A stretch of 64,000 nucleotides of DNA from Limnanthes douglasii subsp. nivea (GCA_036936605.1 JAUPFV010000002.1:128572376-128636375), one strand, 5' to 3'; counted from the first letter of the stretch, positions 1 through 9,231 are shown. Translations and numbers: made by a program. Notes: a model not told the origin generated them from the letters alone.

Positions 1-53
1 ACGTTTGACATTATATTTTACTCAATGACATTAAGTGACATCAATTACATTAA

Positions 54-160
54 GAGGAAAGTATCCCTAAATACCTACTCAACTATCAAATACCAAAATG
101 GTACCCGTTTTTGGACTAGTTTCATAAAATACCTAGAGCCATATTTTGGACAATTATACC
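54..160 (+). repeat. Left terminal inverted repeat of Pack-MULE 1
   Basis: It begins directly after the 9-bp duplication at 45-53 and pairs, imperfectly, with 6462-6567 on the other strand. The shared pattern is GGAAA, then CTAAATACC or CTAAGTACC, then TACCC blocks. The inner boundary is approximate because the arms have diverged. Confidence 0.7.
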
Positions 161-168
161 CTCTAGGG

Positions 169-176
169 TATAAAAG
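169..176 (+). promoter_or_regulatory. TATA-box-like site inside Pack-MULE 1
   Basis: TATAAAAG in a GGG..GGGG setting sits just inside the left terminal repeat and upstream of the plus-strand gene fragments. It could drive a chimeric transcript reading into the p23 fragment at 685. This is motif evidence only. Confidence 0.35.
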
Positions 177-684
177 GGGTTGTTTGGTTGAAACCCACTT
201 TTTTGCACCTTCTAATCTGACTTTTAGGTTCCAATTCCCCCACTTTCACATTTCTAAATTTGAAGAGAGAGAAACACGTAAAATAAGAGGAAACCAAAAG
301 ACGATTTTGAACCCAAACCAGAACCTTTCAACCGGCGACTTTAACCGGCGAGTAGTTCCGATCAATCAATCGAATCGGAGAACACCGTTCACCACCTACT
401 CCGTCAAGCCTCCTACTCCGTCAAGCCTCATACTCCGTCGAACACAGTCGAGCAGGTATTCCTCCAACACTGTCTGTCTTCTACGACTGAACCGTCTTCT
501 GTAACGTTCCGGCCACCCAAACCCGTCAACGATACCGAATGTTCCGGCCACCGTAACTGCATCGATAGCACTATGGTCCGCCTCCGTCTCCGTCGAACAT
601 GTACGTTTTTTATCGCCGTCTTCCCTACTCTCTGTGTTTGTCACCGTAACTAACCGGTGAGCATTAGGCTTGATATTGGGTACA

Positions 685-1082
685 GAGATTAAGTGGGCAC
701 AGAGAACAGACTCAGTTTTACTTACTGTGCTACTACCTGATTCAAAAGATGCAAAGATCAAAGTGGAACCGGATGGAAAGGTTACTCTGTGTGCCAATGT
801 TGGATATGGGAATATTCCTTACGAACTTCAACTTGAACTTCATGATAAGATCAATGTAGAGGTTATATACTTAATCGTTTGATATATTTTTATGTGGGTT
901 GCTTCGATTTTGTTTACTTGAACCTACAAATAGTTAGATTATTTTCTTCCAAACTCGTTTTCCAGGCAAGCAAAACCAATATAGGACCAAGGGTTATCTT
1001 TTGCATCCTTGAAAAGGTTGAGAAGGTGTGGTGGAATAGATTGTTTCGTGCGGAAGGAAAGCCACCACATTATGTCAAAGTT
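685..1082 (+). pseudogene. p23-like HSP90 co-chaperone fragment (CS domain), two exons
   Basis: Intact p23 proteins bind HSP90 in the cytosol and nucleus through a CS domain. Exon 1 (about 685-861) encodes the start of that domain, with EIKWAQRTD, LLPDSKDAK and VEPDGK as landmarks. It ends at a GT donor at 862. Exon 2 starts after the AG at 964-965 and continues in frame with the CS-domain end, KVWWNRL and EGKPPHYVKV. The spliced frame is open, so intron phase was kept and the copy came from genomic DNA. Homology stops at 1082, where the usual acidic C-terminus is replaced by tandem-repeat DNA. There is no convincing native ATG; upstream (180-680) is GC-richer leader-like sequence without recognisable coding. 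The parent gene is most like plant p23-2-type co-chaperones. Confidence 0.8.
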
Positions 1083-1084
1083 AA

Positions 1085-1625
1085 TATTTCAGTAGAACTT
1101 GTTTTGTGTGGAACTTGTGAAACCTGTACGTAACTATCGCCTCGAACTGTATATTTTGTCGTATCTATCATAGTCGTTGCTGTCGACCTTTAATAGATGT
1201 TGTTTTGTGTGGTAGTGGTTCATCGTGGCCTTATCTATCATTATGAACTGTATATGTTGCCTTATCTATCGTAGTCGTGGATGTCGACCTTGAGTAGAGG
1301 TTGTTTTGTGTGCAACTGTTATGAGCTGTACGTATCTATCATTATGAACTGTGTATGTTGCCTTATCTATCATAGTGGTAGGTGTCGACCTTGAGTAGAG
1401 GTTGTTTTGTGTGGAACTGCTATGAACTGTACGTATCTATCAGTATGAACTGTATATTTTGCCTTATCTATCATAGTCGTGGCTGTCGATCTTCAGTAGA
1501 GGTTGTTTTTGTTTGGTAGTGGTATGAACTGTACGCATCTATAAATATGGACTGTATATTGTGCCTTATCTATCAGAGTCATGGCTGTCGACCTTCAGTA
1601 GAGGTTGTCTTGTGGGGTAGTAGCA
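1085..1625 (+). repeat. Tandem repeat of about 102 bp, roughly five units
   Basis: Landmarks TGTCGACCTT, GAGTAGAGGTTGTTTTGTGTG and TATCTATCAT recur at about 1181, 1283, 1384, 1485 and 1587, a period of 101-102 bp. Units differ by point changes. The array starts exactly where the p23 fragment ends, and part of the unit (GTGTGGAACTG..TGAA) resembles that exon edge. Confidence 0.85.
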
Positions 1626-1994
1626 CCATTCATGCCTAGCAATGTAGCATGAACTCAGTGATGTGATTTAAACCGTAGATCAGACCTACTGACTTTAGTG
1701 TTAAAAACAACTACTGTGCGCTATAAACAACTCTAGCGAGGGAAACATATCTACTGTCTACTAAAAATGGATTTTTTTTCTAAAAACAAGCTAGACCGTA
1801 GGCTTGAGTCTGTATTTTTGCTCAACAGTTGGTAGATTTTAGTTTTCCTTGATTTGTATCGCTGTTTAGTTCTGGGTAAATATCATTTGTCGCTTGTGCT
1901 GTTTTTCAAATGTAGCTCACCTTACTTGCTTTACATCGAAGAAGAGTCGGACTACAAGTTTACTTACCTTTCAGTAATATAAATTTATGAACAG
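1626..1994 (+). other. Non-coding stretch in Pack-MULE 1, probably CHR20 intron
   Basis: No gene is seen. It runs from the tandem array to an AG acceptor at 1993-1994 that opens the CHR20 exon, with T-rich tracts before the acceptor, so at least its end is likely captured intron. Confidence 0.4.
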
Positions 1995-2510
1995 GAACAA
2001 CTTGATGGAGCTGACATAGAATTACCAAGCCTTTATAAAATGATTGAAAGACAGGCCCCTAATGGTTGTTCTACAGAAGCTTGGAGAAAACGAACGCATT
2101 GGGTAGGATCTCAGGTAGCCTGTGAAGTTGCTGAGTCAATAGCTGATGCTGAGAAATATCTTCAAACCCAGAGGCCTGTCAGGAGGTAGTTTTTATCTTT
2201 TCACATGTCAAAATTGAGAGGCTTATATAGTTGTATGAATTTTATGGATATATGTGGGGTTTAGGCGACATGGTAAGCTATTGGAGGAGGGTGCTAATGG
2301 ATTTCTGCAGAAAAAAATTGCGTATGATGGAAACAAAGATTCAATAGTCGGACAATCTGACATTGATTGGAACTCTCTTAATAAAGTATTCTCTGATAAT
2401 GCGCCTGTGGATGTTGTTTCATTTGGAACCCAGCACTGGTCTTCTGTTTACATGGCTAGCACTCCACAACAAGCTACAGCTATGGGACTCAAATTTCCTG
2501 GAGTCGATGC
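1995..2510 (+). pseudogene. CHR20: CHR20/ATRX-type SWI/SNF chromatin remodeller fragment, two exons
   Basis: ATRX homologues are nuclear SNF2 ATPases acting on chromatin. Exon 1 (1995-2185) encodes DIELPSLYKMIERQ, CSTEAWRKRTHWVGSQV and a QTQRPVRR end, followed by a GT donor at 2186. Exon 2 follows the AG at 2263-2264 and restores the same frame across a split codon (RHGKLLEEGANGF, SDIDWNSLNKVFSD, TPQQATAMGLKFPGVD). This segment lies outside the helicase core, so no ATPase activity is encoded. Homology breaks at about 2507, where the sequence passes straight into a BSK-type exon in another frame. Both coding pieces are open, suggesting fairly recent capture. Confidence 0.82.
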
Positions 2511-2647
2511 AGGTTCAAGTATGCATCCCTGAATGGCCGACAGTGTTCTACTTGCAGGCTCTTGCTCTCTCGAAGCTAGGAATGGAGACCGACGCACAAT
2601 ACATGCTAAATGATGGGGCTGCCTTCGAGGCCAAGCGAACCAATTGA
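2507..2647 (+). pseudogene. BSK-type brassinosteroid-signalling kinase fragment, C-terminal TPR end
   Basis: BSKs are membrane-associated receptor-like cytoplasmic kinases in brassinosteroid signalling, with a C-terminal TPR region. Here only the last 46 codons are present: CIPEWPTVFYLQALALSKLG, then ETDAQYMLNDGAAFEAKR, ending at a TGA at 2645-2647. It is joined directly to the CHR20 fragment at CGATGCAG; the two read in different frames there, so no continuous fusion protein results. The kinase domain and myristoylation site are absent. The family match is clear; the BSK subtype is uncertain. Confidence 0.8.
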
Positions 2648-2735
2648 GCTTTTAAGGTGTGCGGATTATGATAGCTATTATAAAGTAAGGTTTATTTGTT
2701 TAAATATGCTCATATCTTTCATGGAATGCTGGCAG

Positions 2736-3742
2736 GAACTCCAAATGCGAGGTTTCTGACCCAACAAATGTAATTCCTACCGAAACGGTAACAGAAATAA
2801 ATGAAGATCCTGAAGACTATTCCATCCCAGATATCGAGTTTCTTGCGAAGCTGAGAGAAAAGTACAGTGTTCAATGCCTGGAGAGTTTAGGAGAATATGT
2901 CGAAGTCCTTGCGCCTGTCTTGCACGAGAAAGAGGTAGATGTATGTCTCGCCTTATTGCAACGTTGTTCCAAACACGAAGAAGCCTCAAAAGTTACCACA
3001 TTGTTTCCTGATGTGATGAAGTTAATTTGTGCTTTGGCTGCTCACCGGAAGTTTGCTGCATTGTTTGTTGATCGAAATGGCATGTAGAAGTTACTTGCTG
3101 TACCAAGAGTTAATCAAACCTTTTTTGGTCTTTCTTCCTGCTTATTTACAATAGGTTCTATTCAGGTAATGCAGATTGTAATTTCTATCATACAAATTCT
3201 TTAACCATCAACCTCCGATTGTGTTCATTTTCTCTCTCAATATATCTTGCAGGGAATTATGGAGCGTGTTTGTGCACTTGATCCCATTGTCATTCACCAG
3301 CTGGTTGAGTTAGGTCTCCAACTTCTTGAATGCTCCCAAGATCAAGCCAGAAAAAATGCAGCATTGTTTTTTGCTGCTGCATTCGTCTTCAAAGTTGTTC
3401 TTGATGCTTGTGATGCTCAGGGTGGTTTACAAAAGTTGCTATTGCTTTTAAGTGATGCTGCAGCTGTTAGATCTGGACTGAACTTTGGATCTGTAAACCT
3501 GCCTAATTCAACATCACTTCGAAATGATCGGCCAACTGCAACATCACTGACATCTTCAGAAAAGCAGATAGCTTATCACACTTGTGTTGCTTTGTACCAA
3601 TATTTTAGAGCACATCTCATTGTAATTGTTGATTCTATATGTCCAAATAAAAGTAGTCGTGGTGGGGTCCGGACTGCGACTAATCTAAGGGCAGTCAACA
3701 AGCCACTTGACTGCAATAATGAGGCTATATAGAGGGGTGTAT
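2736..3742 (+). pseudogene. DCAF1: DCAF1 fragment (CUL4-DDB1 receptor), two exons with a premature stop
   Basis: DCAF1 is a substrate receptor of CUL4-DDB1 ubiquitin ligases in the nucleus. Exon 1 (2736-3165) follows an AG acceptor and encodes YSVQCLESLGEYVEVLAPVL, VCLALLQRCSKHEEASKV and MKLICALAAHRKFAALFVD. An in-frame TAG lies at 3085-3087, where relatives have Gln before KLLAVPRVNQTFFGL. A GT donor at 3166 and AG at 3251-3252 bound an 87-bp intron. Exon 2 (3253-3732) encodes GIMERVCALD, LLECSQDQARKNAALFFAAA and SSEKQIAYHTCVAL, then stops at 3730-3732; homology fades by 3742 after a small frame change. The WD40 region and DDB1-binding boxes are absent. Confidence 0.85.
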
Positions 3743-4029
3743 TCAATGTCATGTATTTTGTCTATTCATCAATTGGGTAGGTCAGCAATCCATGTAGAGG
3801 ATCTCTAACATACATATAGATTCATCAGGGAAATAGTCCTTCTTTTGTTTTTTTTCTTTGTTCACTTCAAATAATTTGTTGTAATATGAAAGCTTAGGTT
3901 CAGTAGTGCGAGCAGTTTTTTTGGGTGAGAACAAATGGCTGCCTTTTCTATATGAGGTGTAGACCCAATATGTATGCCTATGTTGTCGTAAGTAATCATG
4001 TTTGGTAGTTGAGATTTAAGGGATGTCTG
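3743..4029. other. No gene seen between the DCAF1 fragment and the 23-bp array
   Basis: AT-rich sequence with a T run near 3850. It may be DCAF1 intron carried along, but I find no supporting motif. Confidence 0.3.
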
Positions 4030-4560
4030 TATTACATATATCAGACTTATTATCGAGTATCTATCAATCTCCATATGTCGTATCTATCAATGCAGATGTT
4101 TCGTGTCTATCAGATTGTTGTTCACGTATCTAGAAATGTCAATATATCGTATCTATCTGATTTATACTCAAGTATCTTTAATGCAGATGTTTCGTATCTA
4201 TCAGATTTATACTCAAGTATCTATCAATGCAGGTGTTTCGTGTCTATCAGACTATTGTTCACGTATCTAGCAATGCCAATATATCGTATCTATCAGATAT
4301 ATACTCCAGGATCTATCAATGTTATATATCGTGTCTATCAGACTATTGTTCACGTATCTAGAAATGTCAATATATCGTATCTATCAGATTTATACTCAAG
4401 TATCTATTAATGCAGATGTTTCGTATCTATCAGACTATAATTCGTATATCTAGCAATGTCAATATATTACATCTATCAGATTTATACTCAAGTATCTATT
4501 AATGCAGATGTTCCGTATCCATCAGACTATAATTCACATATCTAGCAATGTCTTGCAAAT
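4030..4560 (+). repeat. 23-bp minisatellite with 92-bp higher-order structure
   Basis: Monomers of 23 bp start GTATCTATCA or GTATCTAGAA. Four types follow in order, ending in ATACTCAA, GATGTTTC, TTGTTCAC and CAATATATC, giving a higher-order unit of about 92 bp repeated with drift. Translation gives only a low-complexity peptide, so I do not call a gene here. Confidence 0.88.
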
Positions 4561-4784
4561 AGATAACGAGTATCTAGCGTTGTAATCTTAGCGTATCTAT
4601 CAATTTAGACATTATAAACGATAAAAATCATCCAGTCAAATAGACATGGTACATATCAATGTTAACAGTATACAAAAATATAAGTCGAAAGATAAGGAGT
4701 ACTTATCTATGAAAATCAAAATGTTACTAAAAAATCGGGAACACAAATTCAGAACGGAGCATCACATGACGTCCTATTACTAGA

Positions 4785-4975
4785 CTAGCAATGTCAATAT
4801 ATTAGTATGCTCCTGTTAGGGTATTAGAGACTAGCAATGTCTTCCTTCATATCTAGCAATGTCTATAACATTGTATATGTTTTGAGTTGATGCTGCATCT
4901 GTCTAGCAATGTGTCCCTTCATATCTAGCAAGGTGTTCCTTCATATCTAGCAACGTGTCCTTCATATCTATCAGA
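4785..4975 (+). repeat. Degenerate array of TCTAGCAATGT units
   Basis: CATATCTAGCAATGTGTC-like units recur every 22-23 bp, most regular at 4905-4970, and share the ATCTA(G/T)C core with the array at 4030-4560. It is likely an older or scrambled part of the same minisatellite. Confidence 0.75.
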
Positions 4976-5508
4976 GTTAATAAAATCAAAATCCTCCAAA
5001 GGTAAACTGCAGTAATGAAGTAAATGCATCATCTGCTCCATGACGATTCTCACCTGCGAGAAAATTCAAGAAAGGATAATGGTGTTAGGTTAGGTCAATA
5101 GGTTTTGTTTTTTTCCAATACTAAGACAACACAAAGAACACGAGCATAAACACTAAGCATATCAAAAAACACCATAGTTCATATTCAACAATCACCATAG
5201 TTCATAGTTCTTTTCGAACAATTTTGACAGAAATACTCAACAACTCTATCATATAAACTACCCAACTGCTTGATAGATATTTTCCATCATAATCATCCCT
5301 GATATAGAAACTTATTCGCATACTTATACACTTCGACCAATAGTTATACTTATGCACCTCGTGTCATAACCAATTAAGCTCCTAGACAGCCAAAAACGCA
5401 ACCAGTCCAGACTTCAAACACTTCTCCAAATCCAATTACTAACCAAACCACAAACCTTAAACAAATGCAAGTACAATCTCAAAAGTAAATAAGTATATCG
5501 TAGATGTA
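4976..5508. other. No gene seen in Pack-MULE 1 between array and GP210 fragment
   Basis: AT-rich sequence with a short local repeat (CACCATAGTTCATA at about 5170-5210). The part adjoining 5509 follows a GT donor on the minus strand and may be GP210 intron. Confidence 0.35.
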
Positions 5509-5509
5509 C

Positions 5510-5682
5510 CATTTGAAGCAGCCGACACTTCCTTGAAGCCGATACTCTACAGGGTTCGTCATTTTGGGGGGCAGCAGTATGTTCACATCCGTAATGTGAG
5601 GATCCGATTCCGATTCCGATTCCGACAACGTATAACCCGTCGTCATAAGTAACAACACAAACAAAATCGCATACTGAGTCAT
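5510..5682 (-). pseudogene. NUP210/GP210 nuclear pore glycoprotein first-exon fragment
   Basis: GP210 is a single-pass membrane nucleoporin made with a signal peptide. On the minus strand from the ATG at 5682 there is a hydrophobic leader ([17 protein letters not shown]), a short Ser-Glu repeat, then the mature start [20 protein letters not shown] and GSVGCFKW. Homology ends at a GT donor at about 5509, matching an exon edge, so genomic sequence was captured. Normal relatives have Asp where this copy has Val in the GSxGCFKW motif. Only about 58 codons of a very large protein are present. The orientation is opposite to the p23-DCAF1 fragments in the same element. Confidence 0.72.
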
Positions 5683-5745
5683 TTTTAACGACAACGTCAA
5701 AAATGTTCGTAACAGTGCAGTTATTGATGAACCAATGCAACCAAC

Positions 5746-5823
5746 CTGAAACTCGACAAACTGCCCTTTAACAAACCGCAATACAAGACTAGACTTTCCA
5801 GCTCCAACATCTCCAAGTAGAAC
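5746..5823 (-). pseudogene. RAB5-type small GTPase exon fragment (P-loop)
   Basis: RAB5/RHA1/ARA7-type GTPases act in endosomal trafficking. The minus strand encodes [20 protein letters not shown] then QFVEFQ. This contains the P-loop GDVGAGKSS and stops just before switch I, at a GT donor after CAG (5746). An AG acceptor precedes it (5824-5825, minus strand). So exactly one internal exon with its intron edges is present. Downstream on the same strand the sequence passes into the GP210 fragment within 65 bp, so two unrelated genes are juxtaposed. Confidence 0.8.
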
Positions 5824-6300
5824 CTATAGCGACATCAACTACTGTCAATATTAACACAAAAACAGCATAGCACAAGAATTCCTAAAAAGTTTGACTTAAG
5901 AAGTCTTGGCAAAATCAAATTTTCAAGCAAGGCGGTGGCAATAATAAAAATCAGACCTACACTAGGGTTTCTTAAGCAGAACCAGATCACAACGTTTTGA
6001 CCTAAACCACCACACAAATCGCAGAAGACCTTGAAATCGCAAATTTAAGAGGGGGAAAATAGAGAAAGACAACATATATCACAATTCTAACAACAGTAAG
6101 TCGATATTTACATCACAGATTTCATAGAAATTACTGTAAAACAACGATCTAGTCCAAAAAAATCGATAATCGGTGCTAATCGAGACCGAAATTGAGGATC
6201 CAGTGAAGAAATCGAAATAACTTCAAATCGTAAAAAACAATTAACTGGATAACTTTCAAAATCGAGATACTTTATTATTTAATAGATACTATGGTGTTTT
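5824..6300 (-). other. Leader/intron-like DNA upstream of the RAB5 exon
   Basis: No coding is seen. On the minus strand it resembles a plant 5' leader plus intron: pyrimidine-rich tracts, a possible GT after GATTTCAAG near 6030, and an AG at the RAB5 exon. The ATG-bearing first RAB5 exon is not recognisable. Confidence 0.35.
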
Positions 6301-6461
6301 GGGAGGGTTAAGAGAGAGAGGGTTAAGAGAGAGAGAGTGTTGAGGCTGGTTCAAAATTCAAAATTCAAAATTGTTGATGGCTGAAAATACTCATTAATTC
6401 TCAAAATAAGGCTTATATACTAGGTTAAGGGTAGTTATGGTATTAAAAAAAACTAGATCTC

Positions 6462-6567
6462 GAAAGGGAATTGTTTTATTGAGATGGGTATTAAGTGAGC
6501 ATTAACCCATTTTTGGGTACTAGATAGTAATAGGTTTGGCCAAAAGGTACTTAGTGTGTCTTTTCCC
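6462..6567 (-). repeat. Right terminal inverted repeat of Pack-MULE 1
   Basis: Read inward on the minus strand it begins GGGAAAAGACACACTAAGTA and runs through ATTACTATCTAGTACCC and TAATACCCATCT. The right end of Pack-MULE 2 (47712-47854) shares nearly all of these blocks, so both elements belong to one family. Confidence 0.78.
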
Positions 6568-6576
6568 TTACATTAA

Positions 6577-7708
6577 TTGTATTTTTTTATTTTCTCTTTC
6601 TTCCTTTTTTTCTGGCTTTCTCTCTCCCTTTTCTCCTTCTTCTTCCTTTTTTCTGGCTTTCTCTCTCTCCTCTGCGACTCGGCTTCTTTTTCTCTTTTCT
6701 CTGTCTCCACCCATTTTCTCTTTCTTTGGGTCTCGAGACCGGGCTCGCCAGAGCTGGAGATCGAGCCAAAATAGTGTTTCGGTCTCCCGTTTTGCAGACC
6801 GACACCGACGGTTAGAAACCGTTTTTGCCCCTCGGTCTCGACCGAGACCGAGGGTTAGAGATGGCCTTATATGGTATCTAGCGTAGGTTTATGTTTTCAG
6901 TTTAGTTTTTTTTTCTTCCGTTGTATTCGTGAGCAGTTGTTTTCATTTTTTTGGTTTTGTATTTTATTTTGGTTATGGATTTGAAGTTGTGTTTTAGATT
7001 TTATTTTAGTTTTGGATTTGCAATTGGATTTGGTTAGTTTTGGTTTTAGATCTAATAATTGGTAATTGAAAATTAGGGATTGAGAATTGGAATTATAAAT
7101 TGAAGAGTTGATATTTGATATTAAGACTTGATACTTGTACTTAGTATTGGAGATTTGAGATTTGAGATTAAGATTTGATATTTGATTGAAGAGGATATGA
7201 GAAGAAATTGTGAAGAAAAAGTCATTTGTAGAAGAAGATGCGAAAAGATGTGAAAAACAAATATACGAAAAAGAAGACGTAGAAAAGAACACATGAAGAA
7301 GATGTAGAGAAGTACACATGAAGAAGAATATACGAGAAAAAAATGTGAAGAAGTAGCAGGTGCAACAATAATATGTGAATAAGATGACCACGTGAAGAAG
7401 ATGTGAGAATAATATATGAAGAAGAAGTCGTTTGAAATATATGAATGAGATGACGTTTAAAGGCCGTTTCAAAGCCGTTTGGAAACTGTCGTTCAAAGAT
7501 CATTTGAGGATTGAAGACAACTTGTGGATTTCTTCACGAAGGCTCAATGACCATCTCGATTTTGTTTTCTTTGAGAGAAAATATCAATGCGTATTACCTT
7601 TGCATTTTGAGTTTGAGGGAAAGTGTTAAAGATATCAAAGATATTAGTTATTAAAGATATTATGCCCATATTAAAGATATTATATATACTATAAATGTTA
7701 CTCTTTAT
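6577..7708. other. Low-complexity intergenic DNA
   Basis: No supported gene. 6590-6720 is a C/T-rich tract, 6725-6860 is GC-richer with palindromes, and 6900-7500 alternates T-rich and GAAGAAGATGTG-like purine repeats. Long open frames here are compositional: they give homopolymeric Ser/Phe/Lys-rich peptides with no domain. Confidence 0.5.
6831..6852. repeat. Near-perfect inverted repeat, 10-bp arms
   Basis: CTCGGTCTCG and CGAGACCGAG face each other across 2 bp. A second perfect 12-bp palindrome, GGTCTCGAGACC, lies 90 bp upstream at about 6729-6740. Confidence 0.75.
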
Positions 7709-7731
7709 TTATATATATATATATATATATA
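7709..7731. repeat. AT dinucleotide microsatellite
   Basis: An uninterrupted AT run of about 23 bp in an AT-rich setting. Confidence 0.9.
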
Positions 7732-7954
7732 GTGGAATAAACTCTTTGTAGCATTTTGTTTCTTTATTTTATACAAGAAGATATTTTATTCTTAACCTAT
7801 AAATATCTATTTTGACCTATTATATCCTCTAATCTTGATATAATATCTATTTCCATCTTTCTAAACATAATCATTGTTCATTTTTTTTATAACTAACATT
7901 TTCTTGTTATAAATAAGGTTTGGCTAAATTATGGACCAGCTCGATAATTGTCAT

Positions 7955-8340
7955 GACTTTGTCTTAATTCTCACTATAATCCAAGTAACATTCATCTTAG
8001 GGTTCGATAAGTACATTGGGTAAATCCTGGATGACCATTATATACTCATCTTTTGGTTCCATTAACAATGTTTCAATCTCTTTTGGTTCCATTAACATTC
8101 ATCTTAGGGTTCGATAAGTACATTAGGTAAATCCTGGATGACCATAATATACTCATCTTTTGGTTCCATTAACAATGTTTAAATCCTGGATCACCATAAT
8201 ATACTTATGACTTTGTCTTAATTCTCACTATAATCCAAGTAACATTCATCTTAGGGTTCGATAAGTACATTAGGTAAATCCTGGATGACCATAATATACT
8301 CATCTTTTGGTTCCATTAACAATGTTTCAATCTCTTTCTG
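7955..8340. repeat. Locally triplicated segment
   Basis: The block containing CATTCATCTTAGGGTTCGAT, AAATCCTGGATGACCATAAT and CATCTTTTGGTTCCATTAAC occurs three times, starting at about 7990, 8096 and 8242. The spacers are partial copies of the same block. The copies are nearly identical, so the expansion is recent compared with the decayed gag relic beside it. Confidence 0.85.
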
Positions 8341-8369
8341 CTTAGGTTTGGGTTCGATTTTTACCTATT

Positions 8370-9231
8370 TTTAAATTTTTGAAGCCTTATTCTTCACAAA
8401 TTTAATTACTTTCCCATCTTTGATAAGTGTTTAAATGTCCCCTCTCAAAACCTTACAATATCGAGTGTAGTGTATGATATTGTTGTGGTACTTGTAAATT
8501 TTATTTCCAGTTTTATTCTCTATAGAAGTAAGCATTTATAAAGGTTCCAAGGCTATACTCTATGTCAACTCACTATAGTTATTTCCACCATAGTACTACT
8601 TGGATATCTGCATGAGCACCGTTTCGGCCCCACCTATCTCGCTGATCAGCCTGAAACCTGGTTTGGTGATTCTCACTTTGTGATATGAAAGGTGAAGACC
8701 TTATTGGTGCAGGGATAATCAAACTTCATTTAGTAATAAACTAGGGTTCATGAGCTTACTGATTGGGGGTGGAGGGTACATGATTGGATACCACTGCCAG
8801 TGTTGCTGCTGGAATTTTTCAAGTTGGTCTAGCCCTGAGTCCCATGGTCTCTTCTATCTTGGTTTGTGATTCCACTTAGGTCAATAGTGCGTCGAAGGAT
8901 AATTCCACTCAAAACTATTTAGTGTCTCCATAAATCATCGCGTATAACCTCCCATGCTCTCATTCAAGTCTTGTTACAATACGTGATGTAGTCCCCTATC
9001 ACCTTTGATAAGCATACTTCCAACAATCTGGTATGTGAAAATAGACGACAATTTCTTAAAGCTTTGTACATAGAGGGGCAGTAACTAATTGACCCAATTC
9101 AACATATTTTTTTTGAAAGTTATAAAGAAAGACTTGCACATCAAACAATCATTTTCACTAAAGTTAAGCCTTACATCTATGAACTACTGAATATATCGAT
9201 TACGGTCTCCGAACTCATCGTACTTCTCCAT
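8370..9231 (-). pseudogene. Ancient Ty3/gypsy gag relic
   Basis: On the minus strand from the ATG at 9231, the series EKYDEFGDRNRYIQ, then NDCLMCKSFFITFKK, LNWVNQLLP and QSFKKLSSIF follows, in order, the Gag core of elements A-C (EKYDGSTDPDNHLEQF, LLCRAFSQSF, LKWYNSLPQG). Further along, YKYHNNIIHYTRYC and LIKDGKVIKFVKNK at about 8400-8520 match the Tat-type zinc knuckle and its tail. Several stops and frameshifts interrupt it, and the knuckle residues are partly lost. It is much older than A-C. LTRs for it were not found. Confidence 0.6.

Larger units (their letters stand above)
54..6567. mobile_element. Pack-MULE 1, a Mutator-like element carrying six host gene fragments
   Basis: The block is flanked by a perfect 9-bp duplication, ttacattaa (45-53 and 6568-6576), the length made by Mutator-like transposases. 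Its ends are diverged inverted repeats: the left starts GAGGAAAGTATCCC and the right, read inward on the minus strand, starts GGGAAAAGACACAC; both continue with spaced TACC motifs. The right end is clearly related to the right end of the second element at 35240-47854, which supports one family. No transposase is visible, so it is non-autonomous. It holds exon and intron pieces of p23, CHR20/ATRX, BSK, DCAF1, GP210 and RAB5-type genes plus several tandem arrays. That is the pattern of a Pack-MULE. Every fragment is partial, so I infer no normal protein is made. Confidence 0.85.

Noticed and set aside
25..504. 159-codon plus-strand frame
   Set aside because: Starts outside Pack-MULE 1 and crosses the TSD and terminal repeat; no homology.
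396..797. 133-codon minus-strand frame near the p23 fragment
   Set aside because: Overlaps the p23 exon antisense and has no recognisable domain; likely a shadow of GC-richer leader DNA.
2254..2647. A continuous CHR20-BSK fusion protein
   Set aside because: The two parts read in different frames at the junction, so they cannot form one protein without a further change.
4009..4410. Open frame of 133 codons rich in Tyr-Leu-Ser-Asp repeats
   Set aside because: It is the translation of the 23-bp minisatellite; no unique sequence or domain.
6897..7496. Long minus-strand frames rich in Phe, Ser, His and Asn-Lys
   Set aside because: Compositional frames over T-rich and GAAGAAG repeats, without domains or splice context.
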